This document shows, piece after piece, positions 38,703-47,500 of a stretch of 64,000 nucleotides of DNA. The stretch spans positions 1 through 64,000 of the forward strand of contig CAJVZD010000012.1 of assembly GCA_913019905.1 (NCBI GenBank), written 5' to 3'. This DNA is from an uncultured Cellvibrionales bacterium. Lineage in GTDB: Bacteria > Pseudomonadota > Gammaproteobacteria > Pseudomonadales > Dasaniaceae. Position 1 is the stretch's first letter. Every line of letters starts with the position of its first letter. Both the position numbers and the translations under genes were made by a program. The notes under the pieces are model-generated. The model did no database searches and had not been told where the DNA came from. It saw only the letters and a program-made list of their open reading frames with translations.

Positions 38703-39998
38703 CTATAAATCGTAGCCGCGCTCGTTGTGCGCAATGACATCTAATCCTTCAGTCTCCTCCTCGTCAGACACGCGCAAGGTCACCAGCAACCCGACGACTT
38801 TAAGAATAATAAACGTTACGATGGCAGTGTAAACGAGAACCGCGATAATTCCGGTAAGCTGCACACCGACCTGCCCCGCTATTGTCATGCCATCGGCTAG
38901 ACCATTTCCGCTAAATACACCCAGCTCCGAACTGACAAATATACCCGCCATAAATGTCCCCAATATACCGCCGACACCGTGCACTGGAAACACGTCCAAT
39001 GAATCATCAATCTTAAGGACTTGCTTCATCGTCATTGTCGCGTAGAAACATATAATGCCGGCGCTAACACCGATCACAAGTGCGCCACCGGGGCCAACAA
39101 ATCCTGAAGCGGGAGTAATCGTACCTAAACCGGCAACCATCCCGGTAACAGCTCCCAAAGCACTGGGCTTCCCGTATCTTATCCATTCGATAACCAGCCA
39201 GGTAAAGGCGCCTGCGGACGCTGACAAATGCGTAACTAACATTGCCATACCCGCGTCACCGTTTGCCGCCAAGGCACTCCCTGCATTGAATCCAAACCAC
39301 CCAACCCACAGCATTCCAGCTCCGGTAATCGTCATAGTCATATTGTGCGGAGGCATAGCGGTCTCGCCAAACCCTTTTCGCGGACCTAGTACCAATGCCG
39401 CGACCAAAGCGCCGACACCTGCAGTGATATGAACAACCGTTCCCCCTGCATAGTCAAGTAAGCCCATCTCACCCAGCCAGCCGCCACCCCAAACCCAATG
39501 AGTAACGGGTACATACACTGCCAGTAACCAAATCGCTGAAAACAATAAAACAGCCGAAAATCTCATTCGCTCGGCAAAACCGCCAATAATCAACGCAGGA
39601 GTAATAATAGCGAACGTCATTTGGAACATAATGAAAACGCTTTCGGGAATGTCCCCGGAAACGGAGTTTACGTCGACACCTACTAACAATACTTTGCTGA
39701 GCCCGCCAATTAATGATGACCCTTCAGTAAACGCAAGACTATAACCTAATACAAACCAAATAATTGAGGACATACAGGCAATAGCAAAACATTGCATAAG
39801 TATGCTTAATACATTTTTTGACCGAACCAAGCCACCGTAAAATAGCGCCAATCCCGGCAAGGTCATAAATAAAACCAGTGCTGTCGAGGTCAATATCCAG
39901 GCCGTGTTTGCGGAATCGATCTCTCCGTCCGCCATGGCTAATGCGGGCATAGCTAACGCAACCGTGAATACCAAAAAACGTCGAATTATTTGTTGCAT
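38703..39998 (-). CDS. amt: Ammonium transporter Amt
   Basis: Inner-membrane channel for ammonium uptake. The frame opens earlier (40025), but ATG 39998 has GGAG seven bases upstream and starts a normal signal peptide (MQQIIRRFLVFTVALAMPALAMA). The 431-residue protein has about eleven helices, with the family blocks DTGFMI-like region replaced by NTAWILTSTALVLFMTLPGLALFYGG, LDYAGGTVVHITAGVGALVAALVLGPRKGF, and AVTGMVAGLGTITPASGFVG. The C-terminal tail ends EEETEGLDVIAHNERGYDL. No glnK gene adjoins it, so regulation by a PII protein would have to act from elsewhere. Confidence 0.95.
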   Translation of the reverse strand: MQQIIRRFLVFTVALAMPALAMADGEIDSANTAWILTSTALVLFMTLPGLALFYGGLVRSKNVLSILMQCFAIACMSSIIWFVLGYSLAFTEGSSLIGGLSKVLLVGVDVNSVSGDIPESVFIMFQMTFAIITPALIIGGFAERMRFSAVLLFSAIWLLAVYVPVTHWVWGGGWLGEMGLLDYAGGTVVHITAGVGALVAALVLGPRKGFGETAMPPHNMTMTITGAGMLWVGWFGFNAGSALAANGDAGMAMLVTHLSASAGAFTWLVIEWIRYGKPSALGAVTGMVAGLGTITPASGFVGPGGALVIGVSAGIICFYATMTMKQVLKIDDSLDVFPVHGVGGILGTFMAGIFVSSELGVFSGNGLADGMTIAGQVGVQLTGIIAVLVYTAIVTFIILKVVGLLVTLRVSDEEETEGLDVIAHNERGYDL

Positions 39999-40150
39999 GT
40001 TGTTACTCCGAAGTAAAAATTTCATTTATTCTTATTAAATCAATAGATTAAAGCCAAACTATAAAGTAATTTATAAAGAAATATGAAGTTAATTATAATG
40101 ATTATAAGTAAGGGATCAATGTAATTTTTTGTTTGTACGTTATCCAACGA

Positions 40151-40179
40151 TCTCTGTTCATGTGATCGTGTAACAGAGA
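40151..40179. other. Inverted repeat between yjaG and amt
   Basis: TCTCTGTT (40151-40158) pairs with AACAGAGA (40172-40179), an 8-bp perfect stem. It is 31 bases after the yjaG stop (minus strand), so it may end that transcript, although no U-run follows. Confidence 0.4.
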
Positions 40180-40209
40180 CTTTGTACAGTGATCCTGTGA
40201 AAAGACAAT

Positions 40210-40857
40210 TTATAGACTCAAGCCAATATTACTGAGACCAATATGTCGAGAAAATTGGCGCAACGCATTTACGGCGGCTCTTCGCCCCAATGATTCACTA
40301 TCCTTTAGCAATTTATCCGAAACGAGCTCTAGGTACCGATCCTGCTCTTCAAACAGCTCGTGGATAGGAGTATCATCAAAATCAACCTCATCGCCGGTAC
40401 CCTCCGCAGGGTCACTTTTATCAACTGCCTGCAGACGACTATCAGTGTCTTTTTCCTGCTCCGCGATGAATTCCAAATAAGAGGAAATAGTAGAATTCGA
40501 AAGAATAATCACTGAGCTGATCTCGTCTGGATCCCACTTGTCGCAAGCACTCAGCAGGGAATTCATTGCCGTTGCCGCGTCCAAAGCCGGCCACACACCA
40601 TACATGTCGTATGAATCTGAATCTGGTGTCAGCTGCTCCAATTTGGTCAACTGCTTACTGAAGTCTATCTTATGGTTGACTCCGCCTGCACACTCCCAAA
40701 CCAAATCCAATATGGCCGAGAACTTAGCCGCGCTGGCAAATCCACTCAACTCGCAAAACAGGGCGTAATTCGGGTACATTTTAGCGACTACCGCCGCGCC
40801 TACTGCGATTTGTTGCCACTCCAACATAACTCCGACTGTATTTGTTTGATCTTTCAC
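40210..40857 (-). CDS. YjaG family protein (DUF416)
   Basis: A 215-residue soluble protein matching DUF416: LEWQQIAVGAAVVAKMYPNYALFCELSGFA, LDLVWECAGG, KIDFSKQLTKLEQLTPD and GVWPALDAATAMNSLLSACD. An acidic insertion follows (about residues 140-165), and the C terminus RRAAVNALRQFSRHIGLSNIG is helical. E. coli YjaG belongs here; the function is unknown. Divergent from the receiver-TPR gene at 40967; a TTACTT-A-AAGTAA inverted repeat (40885-40897) lies between the two. Confidence 0.85.
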   Translation of the reverse strand: MKDQTNTVGVMLEWQQIAVGAAVVAKMYPNYALFCELSGFASAAKFSAILDLVWECAGGVNHKIDFSKQLTKLEQLTPDSDSYDMYGVWPALDAATAMNSLLSACDKWDPDEISSVIILSNSTISSYLEFIAEQEKDTDSRLQAVDKSDPAEGTGDEVDFDDTPIHELFEEQDRYLELVSDKLLKDSESLGRRAAVNALRQFSRHIGLSNIGLSL

Positions 40858-40884
40858 TATTTTTCCTTTTCAAATTCCTGCAAA

Positions 40885-40897
40885 TTACTTAAAGTAA
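40885..40897. promoter_or_regulatory. Short inverted repeat between divergent yjaG and receiver-TPR genes
   Basis: TTACTT-A-AAGTAA, a perfect 6-bp dyad with a single centre base, next to CTATACTATATGCC. It may be an operator or -10 region. Support is limited to symmetry and position. Confidence 0.3.
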
Positions 40898-40966
40898 CCT
40901 ATACTATATGCCTGATAATTAAACATTTTTTTATACATTCAAGTCAAAAGATATTAAGAATTTTAT

Positions 40967-42607
40967 ATGGCCTTATCAAAATTGGATCTGCTTAAAATTT
41001 ACAAACATAAATCGGTATTAATCATAGATGACTATCCGGATATGCGTGGGTCAATACGTCGCATGGTTGAAAACTTCGGGGTCAAAAATGTAGAAACCGT
41101 ATCCAATGGCGAGCATGCCATCGCAAAATGCGAAGAAAACTCCTATGACATTATTCTCGCAGATTACAACCTCGGCGACGGTAAAAACGGTCAGCAAATC
41201 TTAGAAGAGCTTCGCTACAAAAAACTTTTAGAACAAAAATGTATTTATATGATGATTACGGCGGAAACCACGAAAGACATGGTTTTCGGAGCACTCGAAT
41301 ACCAACCCGACGATTATCTCACGAAACCCTTCACACTTTCAGTACTGGAAAAACGCCTCGATCGATTGACTATTGAAAAAGAAGCACTTTATGAAATAAA
41401 CGATGCCATTGATAAAGACAGCTTGGATAGAGCCATTGCCCTGTGCCAACAACGCATCAACATGCATGACAAATACGAATTTCGCTGCTTTCGGATCATG
41501 GGCGGCTGTTTATACAAGAGACGTAAATTCGACAAAGCCAAACAAGTTTACGAAGGCATAGTCCGCGATAGAGACTTAGAGTGGGCTAACATAGGCTTGG
41601 GTAAATCACTTATTGCACTCGGCGACCTTGATGGCGCAGAAAAAGTTTTTGGTAATTTAATCGATAATGGCTGTCTCTGTCTGGAAATTTACGACTGCAT
41701 GGCTGAGATTCATAATCAAAGAGGACAATCAGAATCAGCCCAAAAGATTCTGGAGCAAGCAATAGAACTTTCTCCCAATGCTATATTACGACAGGAAAAA
41801 CTCGCCGACCTGAGTGAAGACAACCACAACTGGTCACAGGCAGAGTTAGCGCGTAAAAAAGTGATTCGATTAGGAAATAACTCTGTCTACGAATCTCCAG
41901 AGCACCATTTTAAATTAGCCAGAACGATAACATCGGAAATGGAATACAATGAAAACCCGAAGAAACGGCTTAAAGATGTCGATGAAGTTCTGCGAAAAGT
42001 AAAACGAAAATTCAATGATGATACAGTGAATCTACAATCGGACATACTCGAAGCGAACGTATGCGCGAAAGCAGGAAACCTGGAAAAATCTCAAAGTATT
42101 ATTGCAAACGTTGAATCAAGGCTTGATACTGCAATCAGCAAACCCGCGCAGTTAATGCTCGACATGGCCCAGACATACAGTGCTGCTGGAGACCGTGACA
42201 AGGCAAAAAAATTGTTGAAAGATCTCTCTGAGATTCATGCAGATAACGATGAATTATCCGATGCGATCGACCGAATTTCCGACGAACCGTTGAGTAAAAA
42301 AGGCAAACAGCAAGCCGTCGAATTAAATACTGCCGGGAAAAAGCTGTTCACCGGCAAGGAATACGATAAAGCGGTTGAGCTTTTTAGCCAGGGATTAAAA
42401 CACTATCCGAATAACATGGGCTTGAATCTAAACTTAATGTTGGCCCTCGTCAGGGAAATGACAGCCAACGGGACTACGCCAAGCCAGTTAGATCGCTGCG
42501 GTATAGCCAAGGAAAAACTACAGCATTTAAGTAGTGACAACCCTCTTTATGATCGATACAAAGTTCTTTGCGATCATTATGAAAAACTCCAAAAATCGGC
42601 GAAGTAA
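40967..42607 (+). CDS. Response regulator: receiver domain fused to TPR repeats
   Basis: A 546-residue soluble protein. Residues 14-130 are a CheY-like receiver: acidic pair D21-D22 in VLIIDDYPDMRG, phospho-acceptor D66 in IILADYNLGDG, MMITAET and the lysine in YLTKPFT. The rest is helical with tetratricopeptide-like repeats (e.g. RAIALCQQRINMHDKYEFRC, GGCLYKRRKFDKAKQVYEGI, GLGKSLIALGDLDGAEKVF, KEYDKAVELFSQGLKHYPNN). There is no DNA-binding, cyclase or other catalytic output domain, so the output is presumably protein binding. The following gene, 12 bases on, is a histidine kinase that may phosphorylate it. Confidence 0.88.
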   Translation: MALSKLDLLKIYKHKSVLIIDDYPDMRGSIRRMVENFGVKNVETVSNGEHAIAKCEENSYDIILADYNLGDGKNGQQILEELRYKKLLEQKCIYMMITAETTKDMVFGALEYQPDDYLTKPFTLSVLEKRLDRLTIEKEALYEINDAIDKDSLDRAIALCQQRINMHDKYEFRCFRIMGGCLYKRRKFDKAKQVYEGIVRDRDLEWANIGLGKSLIALGDLDGAEKVFGNLIDNGCLCLEIYDCMAEIHNQRGQSESAQKILEQAIELSPNAILRQEKLADLSEDNHNWSQAELARKKVIRLGNNSVYESPEHHFKLARTITSEMEYNENPKKRLKDVDEVLRKVKRKFNDDTVNLQSDILEANVCAKAGNLEKSQSIIANVESRLDTAISKPAQLMLDMAQTYSAAGDRDKAKKLLKDLSEIHADNDELSDAIDRISDEPLSKKGKQQAVELNTAGKKLFTGKEYDKAVELFSQGLKHYPNNMGLNLNLMLALVREMTANGTTPSQLDRCGIAKEKLQHLSSDNPLYDRYKVLCDHYEKLQKSAK

Positions 42608-42619
42608 ACGGAGGGAACC

Positions 42620-43321
42620 ATGTCAAAACCAGACTCCAGGGATCCCGTTGATATCGATTTTCCGATGCTGCTAGCATCGTCTGTTCACGATATAAAAAAC
42701 TCTCTTAGTATGCTCCTTGCCTCCTTGGATGAGGTAATAGACATCAGCACAGAAGATCGCCCTGAACATAGAAAGAGCTATAGTATTTTACGCGGTGAAG
42801 CATCACGGATAAATAACTCGTTAATTTATCTATTGGGTTTGTACCGATTACAAAACGATCAACTCACTCTAAATTTGACAGAAATTTTTGTCGCCGACTT
42901 TTTAGAGGAGCAAATTGCGAGTCAAAAGTTACTGTTTGACGTCAATCAAATACACATAGAAATCATTTGCGATGAAGATCTCACCGGTTTTTTTGACGAA
43001 AACCTGATCGCTGGTGTTATCAACAATATTTTGGTCAATTGTGCCAAATATACGAAAGACTCGATAATCGTTAAGGCCGAGCAAAGAGACGAATATTTGC
43101 AAATTTCCATTTTAGACAATGGAAATGGGTATCCTGCACAGATCATAGAAAAATTAAGCAATACCAGCCGCAGTATTGATTTTCATAGCGGCAGCACTAA
43201 TCTCGGTTTGTTTTTTTCTCAAGAAATAGCTGCATTACACCGATGCAAGGACCGGCAAGGTTCAATTGAGCTGTTAAATCGCAAAGAGGGCGGCGGCTCG
43301 TTTCTTATCAATATCCCCTAG
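42620..43321 (+). CDS. Soluble histidine kinase without a sensor domain
   Basis: A 233-residue protein made only of a dimerisation/phospho-acceptor region and an ATPase domain. H23 lies in SSVHDIKNSLSMLL (H-box). The N-box is in NNILVNCAKYT (about residues 135-145), the D-box is DNGNGYP (D166) and the second glycine box GSTNLGLFFSQEIA. No membrane helix, PAS or GAF domain precedes it, so the signal must come through a partner, plausibly the receiver-TPR protein encoded immediately upstream. A strong GGAGGG ribosome binding site precedes the ATG. Confidence 0.88.
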   Translation: MSKPDSRDPVDIDFPMLLASSVHDIKNSLSMLLASLDEVIDISTEDRPEHRKSYSILRGEASRINNSLIYLLGLYRLQNDQLTLNLTEIFVADFLEEQIASQKLLFDVNQIHIEIICDEDLTGFFDENLIAGVINNILVNCAKYTKDSIIVKAEQRDEYLQISILDNGNGYPAQIIEKLSNTSRSIDFHSGSTNLGLFFSQEIAALHRCKDRQGSIELLNRKEGGGSFLINIP

Positions 43322-43324
43322 TAC

Positions 43325-43404
43325 GAATTTACAAAAACGAGTCTGAATTTATATAGACTGGCTTGAATTTACTAAAACAAGCGTGGACTCACAAAAATAA
43401 GCGC
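43325..43404. repeat. Degenerate 20-bp tandem repeat, four units
   Basis: Exact 20-base spacing: GAATTTACAAAAACGAGTCT (43325), GAATTTATATAGACTGGCTT (43345), GAATTTACTAAAACAAGCGT (43365), GGACTCACAAAAATAAGCGC (43385). It fills the gap between the kinase gene and the convergent ycfH gene, and the last unit runs into the 3' end of ycfH. Units 1, 3 and 4 are clearly alike; unit 2 is the most diverged. Confidence 0.75.
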
Positions 43405-44156
43405 TCAAAATTTTCAGACGTTATTTCCGCTAATCGTTCTACGGAAACGTTGTGTAGCCCGGCAAGACATTCGGCAACCTCAACAACGTACTGAGGTTCA
43501 TTTTTTTTCTTTCTGTGGGGTACAGGTGCTAAATAAGGCGAGTCAGTCTCTATTAGCAATCTATCTAGGGGGACTTTTTGTGCTACATCGCGCAGATCAG
43601 CCGCGTTATTGAACGTTACAATACCTGAGAATGAAATATAATAATTTAAATCCAGTGCCTGTTTCGCCATTGACCAACCTTCAGTAAAACAGTGTAAAAC
43701 ACCACCCTCGGAACGCTCCCCACACTCACTAATAATCTTTATAGTATCGGCCTGTGCGTTTCGCGTATGAACAATGGTGGGCTTTTTTACTTTTGCGGCA
43801 AGTTCCAAGTGGAGACGAAAACTCTCTTGTTGAAGATCGGCACTGTCTTCACTGTAAAAATAATCAAGCCCTGTCTCTCCTACCGCGACCACTTTTTCAG
43901 CATTAGCCAGGCTTTCAAGTTGACTCCACTCCACTTGCTGACGCTCTACATCCATCGGATGAATGCCTACCGACGCGTAGACACACTGATAAGCTTGCGC
44001 GATATCCACAACGATTTGCGCATTAGCCATGTCGATACCAACGCATAACATCCTGTCGACACCTCTTTCGTTAGCCGCCTTGATGGCAAGCCCGAGATCT
44101 CCTTGATAAGGTGTGAGATCTATCCGATCAAGGTGACAATGTGAATCAACAAACAT
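43389..44156 (-). CDS. ycfH: TatD-family metal-dependent hydrolase, YcfH type
   Basis: A 255-residue TIM-barrel hydrolase: MFVDSHCHLDRID with the H-x-H metal site, SVGIHPMDVE, AVGETGLDYFYSEDS, PTIVHTRNAQADT, VLHCFTEG and LIETDSPYLAPVPHRKKKNEPQYV. Physiological substrate is not established; homologues are putative DNases. It is the last gene of the holB/tmk cluster, 126 bases after pilZ, which is the usual place for ycfH. The last codons lie in a 20-bp tandem repeat. Confidence 0.92.
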   Translation of the reverse strand: MFVDSHCHLDRIDLTPYQGDLGLAIKAANERGVDRMLCVGIDMANAQIVVDIAQAYQCVYASVGIHPMDVERQQVEWSQLESLANAEKVVAVGETGLDYFYSEDSADLQQESFRLHLELAAKVKKPTIVHTRNAQADTIKIISECGERSEGGVLHCFTEGWSMAKQALDLNYYISFSGIVTFNNAADLRDVAQKVPLDRLLIETDSPYLAPVPHRKKKNEPQYVVEVAECLAGLHNVSVERLAEITSENFERLFL

Positions 44157-44282
44157 ATAAACGATCTCGGCTGATAGAGAAAGAAGAGATATAGAAGGGT
44201 TTAAAACTGAGATGGAGTGAAAACTAAAAAAAAGGAGAAGATATCAGCAAGAAGCCAACGCTTCCCACCACAATTCCAGTCA

Positions 44283-44642
44283 TTACATGGTATGAGTCGG
44301 TCGGTCGGAGTCTAATGAACCAGCTAAGTAGTTTTCAATCTTATTATTAGCCGTTTCATCCTGACCATTAAACTGTACACCAATCCCAGCGGCTCGATTT
44401 CCCTGTGCACCCTTAGGCGTGACCCAAACAACTTTTCCGGCCACGGGTATTTTCTCCGGCTCGTCCATTAAATTAAGAAGCATAAACACTTCGTCGTTTA
44501 TGTTGTAGGGTTTATTAGTGGGTATAAACAAGCCACCATTAATTAAATACGGCATATACGCGGCGTACAGAACAGCTTTATCTTTGATAGTCAGCGAAAG
44601 AATTCCATTTCGCGGACCTTGGGGGGCGGCGGCACTATTCAT
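44283..44642 (-). CDS. pilZ: PilZ, type IV pilus assembly protein
   Basis: A 119-residue PilZ-fold protein following holB. GILSLTIKDKAVLYAAYMPYLINGGLFIPT and the KVVWVTPKGAQGNRAAGIGVQF stretch match the founding PilZ, which sits at this position in Pseudomonas and is needed for type IV pili. It lacks the N-terminal RxxxR motif of cyclic-di-GMP-binding PilZ domains, as expected for this class. Contrast with the PilZ-domain gene at 5566, which has it. Confidence 0.92.
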   Translation of the reverse strand: MNSAAAPQGPRNGILSLTIKDKAVLYAAYMPYLINGGLFIPTNKPYNINDEVFMLLNLMDEPEKIPVAGKVVWVTPKGAQGNRAAGIGVQFNGQDETANNKIENYLAGSLDSDRPTHTM

Positions 44643-44741
44643 TACAGCGTCTTTCTCCTGAATTTCACAATAACTACATAAAACATGACGAACTGACTCC
44701 TGTTAGAATAGCGCCAGATTCCAATAATCTCCATCTTTAAT

Positions 44742-45743
44742 TCACTTTAAAGGAGAACTCTTTCGAAAAGAATCGTAAGCGTGGAGCATCAATTCTTCCA
44801 GGGCCAATTGCTTGTTCGGGTTGGCGCCTCTATTAAGTTGATCGAGTAATAATACCACCTGATCAAACAATCTGAACACTTCCTGAACATTGACCTTAAC
44901 ACCGACTTCATGCCAGTCGTCATCAACCGTTTTATTAGCCATCCGCAGCGAAATAATCGCTGCTAATTTTCTGCTAAGCCACTCAAGCGCGCTAACAAGA
45001 TCATATTGAAGCCATTTTCCTGCCACAGCAACCGGCGTTTCACGGCCCTTCAACATACCTATAAACTCGCTAGACATTTTCTGCCTGTGGCTAATTTCAT
45101 CCGTCTCTAGCATCGCTAATGCTGTTAATGGCTGACCGTAAGACTCCTGTAGTAATTGAACAGCGTCAGTTTGCGGCGGTATTAATTTTGTCAACCAACT
45201 GGTCGCCTCCTCGACGGCCGGAATATTAAATTTATAACTTTGACAGCGCGACCGAATCGTCGGCAATAAACGACTGGGAGAATCGGTAATTAACAACAAT
45301 AATGTGCTGGCAGAGGGTTCTTCTAAACTTTTAAGTAGCGCATTAGCGGCATTGAGGTTCATATTTTCCGCCGGTGAAATTAGAGCGATTTTGTAGCCGC
45401 CCTGCAGTGAAGTTTGATCTAGAAAATTAACGAGCCCGCGAATATGATCAACTTTTATCTGCTTGCCGCTCTCTTCCGGCTCCAATATTTTTAAATCCGG
45501 GTGGGTGCCCGCGAGATTAAACGTGCACTGCCGACAATGCCCGCACGCAACTTCACCCTGTGGCTCGCTACACATCAGATAATGCGCGAGGGCCAATGCG
45601 AAACGGCTCTTACCAATCCCCGACATGCCACTTAGCAATAAAGCGTGCGGAAGCCGAGCGTTAAGATGTAAGTCGATTACCCGCTGCCATTGAACGTGTT
45701 GCCAGGGCAAACAGACCTCGAGATTGCCTTCATTTTGAGTCAT
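44742..45743 (-). CDS. holB: DNA polymerase III subunit delta'
   Basis: Clamp-loader subunit. The frame opens at TTG 45761, but ATG 45743 with AGG upstream begins the protein better (MTQNEGNLEVCLPWQ), giving 333 residues. Features are ALLLSGMSGIGKSRFALALA (P-loop-like), a zinc module CSEP...CGHCRQC, NAANALLKSLEEP and SRLLPTIRSRCQ (SRC motif). The order tmk-holB-pilZ is widely conserved. Confidence 0.95.
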   Translation of the reverse strand: MTQNEGNLEVCLPWQHVQWQRVIDLHLNARLPHALLLSGMSGIGKSRFALALAHYLMCSEPQGEVACGHCRQCTFNLAGTHPDLKILEPEESGKQIKVDHIRGLVNFLDQTSLQGGYKIALISPAENMNLNAANALLKSLEEPSASTLLLLITDSPSRLLPTIRSRCQSYKFNIPAVEEATSWLTKLIPPQTDAVQLLQESYGQPLTALAMLETDEISHRQKMSSEFIGMLKGRETPVAVAGKWLQYDLVSALEWLSRKLAAIISLRMANKTVDDDWHEVGVKVNVQEVFRLFDQVVLLLDQLNRGANPNKQLALEELMLHAYDSFRKSSPLK

Positions 45744-45796
45744 ACGAGACCTATTCTGCAATGAGCTCTAACTGTTCATGAAAGTTCGTAGAAACC

Positions 45797-46441
45797 TTAT
45801 CTATTGGCATGAGAAAGCATCTCTGAAATAATCGCCGACAGCGCCTTTTGAACGTCGCATAAATTTTGTGAAGCGTCGATTACCCGGTAACGATCCCCGT
45901 GCTGTGCAGCCATTTCAAGATAACTGTTACGCACATTCTCAAAAAACTGTTGATGCTCCCGCTCCATACGATCAAGCTCCCCACGCTTACTGACTCTGTC
46001 CATCCCGATCGCGATTGGCGCGTCAAGCAATAAGGTGAAATCCGGCCTAAGATCATCTTGAACCCATTGCTCAAGACTAGCAATTTTCGCGGCACTAATA
46101 CCCCGCCCTCCCCCCTGATAGGCAAACGTGGCATCAGTAAATCGATCGCAAACAACCCAGGTCCCAGCCGCCAAAGCAGGCTCAATAACTTCTGCGATGT
46201 GCTGCGCGCGGGCAGCAAATACGAGTAGCAATTCAGTATTTTCGGCGACTCGTTCTGATCGGGGACTCAGGAACAAATTCCGAATATCCTCTGCCAACGG
46301 CGTTCCACCAGGCTCCCGCGTCAAAATGTAGGGAATGTCCGCTTTTTTCAAAGACTCGGCGATAAACGCAATATTGGTCGATTTTCCGACACCTTCGCAG
46401 CCCTCGATTGTAACAAATTGTCCTCGCGGATTTTCTACCAT
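45797..46441 (-). CDS. tmk: Thymidylate kinase
   Basis: Phosphorylates dTMP to dTDP. The 214-residue protein has the P-loop EGCEGVGKST, the DR motif in VVCDRFTDATFAYQGGGRGI, the LTREPGGTPLAEDIR block and DRYRVIDAS near the end. It is three bases after mltG and 53 before holB. Confidence 0.97.
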   Translation of the reverse strand: MVENPRGQFVTIEGCEGVGKSTNIAFIAESLKKADIPYILTREPGGTPLAEDIRNLFLSPRSERVAENTELLLVFAARAQHIAEVIEPALAAGTWVVCDRFTDATFAYQGGGRGISAAKIASLEQWVQDDLRPDFTLLLDAPIAIGMDRVSKRGELDRMEREHQQFFENVRNSYLEMAAQHGDRYRVIDASQNLCDVQKALSAIISEMLSHANR

Positions 46442-46444
46442 TAA

Positions 46445-47500
46445 TTATCCATTTTTATTTCTTATAGGAGCGGAAGAGTAGTTTTTACTACGTTGCAATA
46501 TCTGATATTTCCGTACTGCTTGCTGATGCTCTTTCAGATTGCTCGAAAAATAGTGGGTACCATCGCCCTTTGCAACAAAATATAGCGCACTGCCCTTAGC
46601 AGGGTGTAAAGCAGCATGAATGGCTTCTCGTCCCGCCAAAGCTATGGGTGTTGGGGGAAGTCCTTTGTGGCGGTAAGTATTATAGCGATTACTACTGTCT
46701 TTTAAATGCTGAGACTGCAAGTTTCCGGTATATTTTTTTCCCAGTCCATAGATTACCGTAGGATCAGTCTGCAAGCGCATTTTCATTTGTAAACGGCGCA
46801 CAAAAACACCGGATATAAGGGCGCGCTCATGAGCCGCCCCAGTTTCTTTTTCAATCAACGATGCCATAACGAGTGCTTCGTAAGGGCTTTCGTAGGGTAA
46901 ACCCTGCTCCCTCTGACTCCACTCCTCCGCCAGCACTTTCTGCATTTTCTGGTAAGCTTGCAGTAAAATATCTATATCACTGGTTGTACTATTGTAACGG
47001 TAGGTATCCGGGAAAAATAAACCTTCGAGAGAATCCTTTGGACTGTCCAAAAATGTCGAGAGTTGAGCACTGATATCTACGGTTACTTTTTTCTGCAACT
47101 TTTCCTGCAATTGTAGAGCGTTATGGACTTGCAGCAAGCTCCATCCTTCCACTAGGGTCAACTCATAATATTGCACATCGCCCTGTTCCAACTTCTGCAG
47201 GAACTGCCTCGGACTAATACCCGACGAAAGGAAGTATTCACCAGCTTTTACATTGAGACCATTACCGCTTAAGCGGCTATAGGCTAACAACCATTTAGGA
47301 TAATCAAGAACATTTCTTCTCTCTAAATCGAAGGCCACCTTGCTCAATGAATCGCCACGACTCAAGGTAATCGTTAAGCCTTTATCACCGATAGACATAG
47401 GCGTATCAAGGTATCGCAAGGTATAAATACCAATAAACGCTGCCAGCAGGACTACGAAACAAAAAAGCGCGATAACTGAATAAATCAATTTCCTACTCAT
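46445..47500 (-). CDS. mltG: Endolytic murein transglycosylase MltG
   Basis: Inner-membrane enzyme that cuts nascent glycan strands and so sets their length. The 351-residue protein has one N-terminal helix (residues 6-29), a LysM-like region (TLSRGDSLSKVAFDLERRNV) and the YceG catalytic domain with the glutamate in ALVMASLIEKETGAAHERALISGVF, followed by LQTDPTVIYGLG and YNTYRHKGLPPTPIALAG. Its start overlaps pabC by eight bases. Confidence 0.95.
   Translation of the reverse strand: MSRKLIYSVIALFCFVVLLAAFIGIYTLRYLDTPMSIGDKGLTITLSRGDSLSKVAFDLERRNVLDYPKWLLAYSRLSGNGLNVKAGEYFLSSGISPRQFLQKLEQGDVQYYELTLVEGWSLLQVHNALQLQEKLQKKVTVDISAQLSTFLDSPKDSLEGLFFPDTYRYNSTTSDIDILLQAYQKMQKVLAEEWSQREQGLPYESPYEALVMASLIEKETGAAHERALISGVFVRRLQMKMRLQTDPTVIYGLGKKYTGNLQSQHLKDSSNRYNTYRHKGLPPTPIALAGREAIHAALHPAKGSALYFVAKGDGTHYFSSNLKEHQQAVRKYQILQRSKNYSSAPIRNKNG

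Noticed and set aside
40026-40209. Sigma-54 promoter for amt
   Set aside because: I looked for a TGGCAC-N5-TTGCA element on the minus strand upstream of amt and found none.
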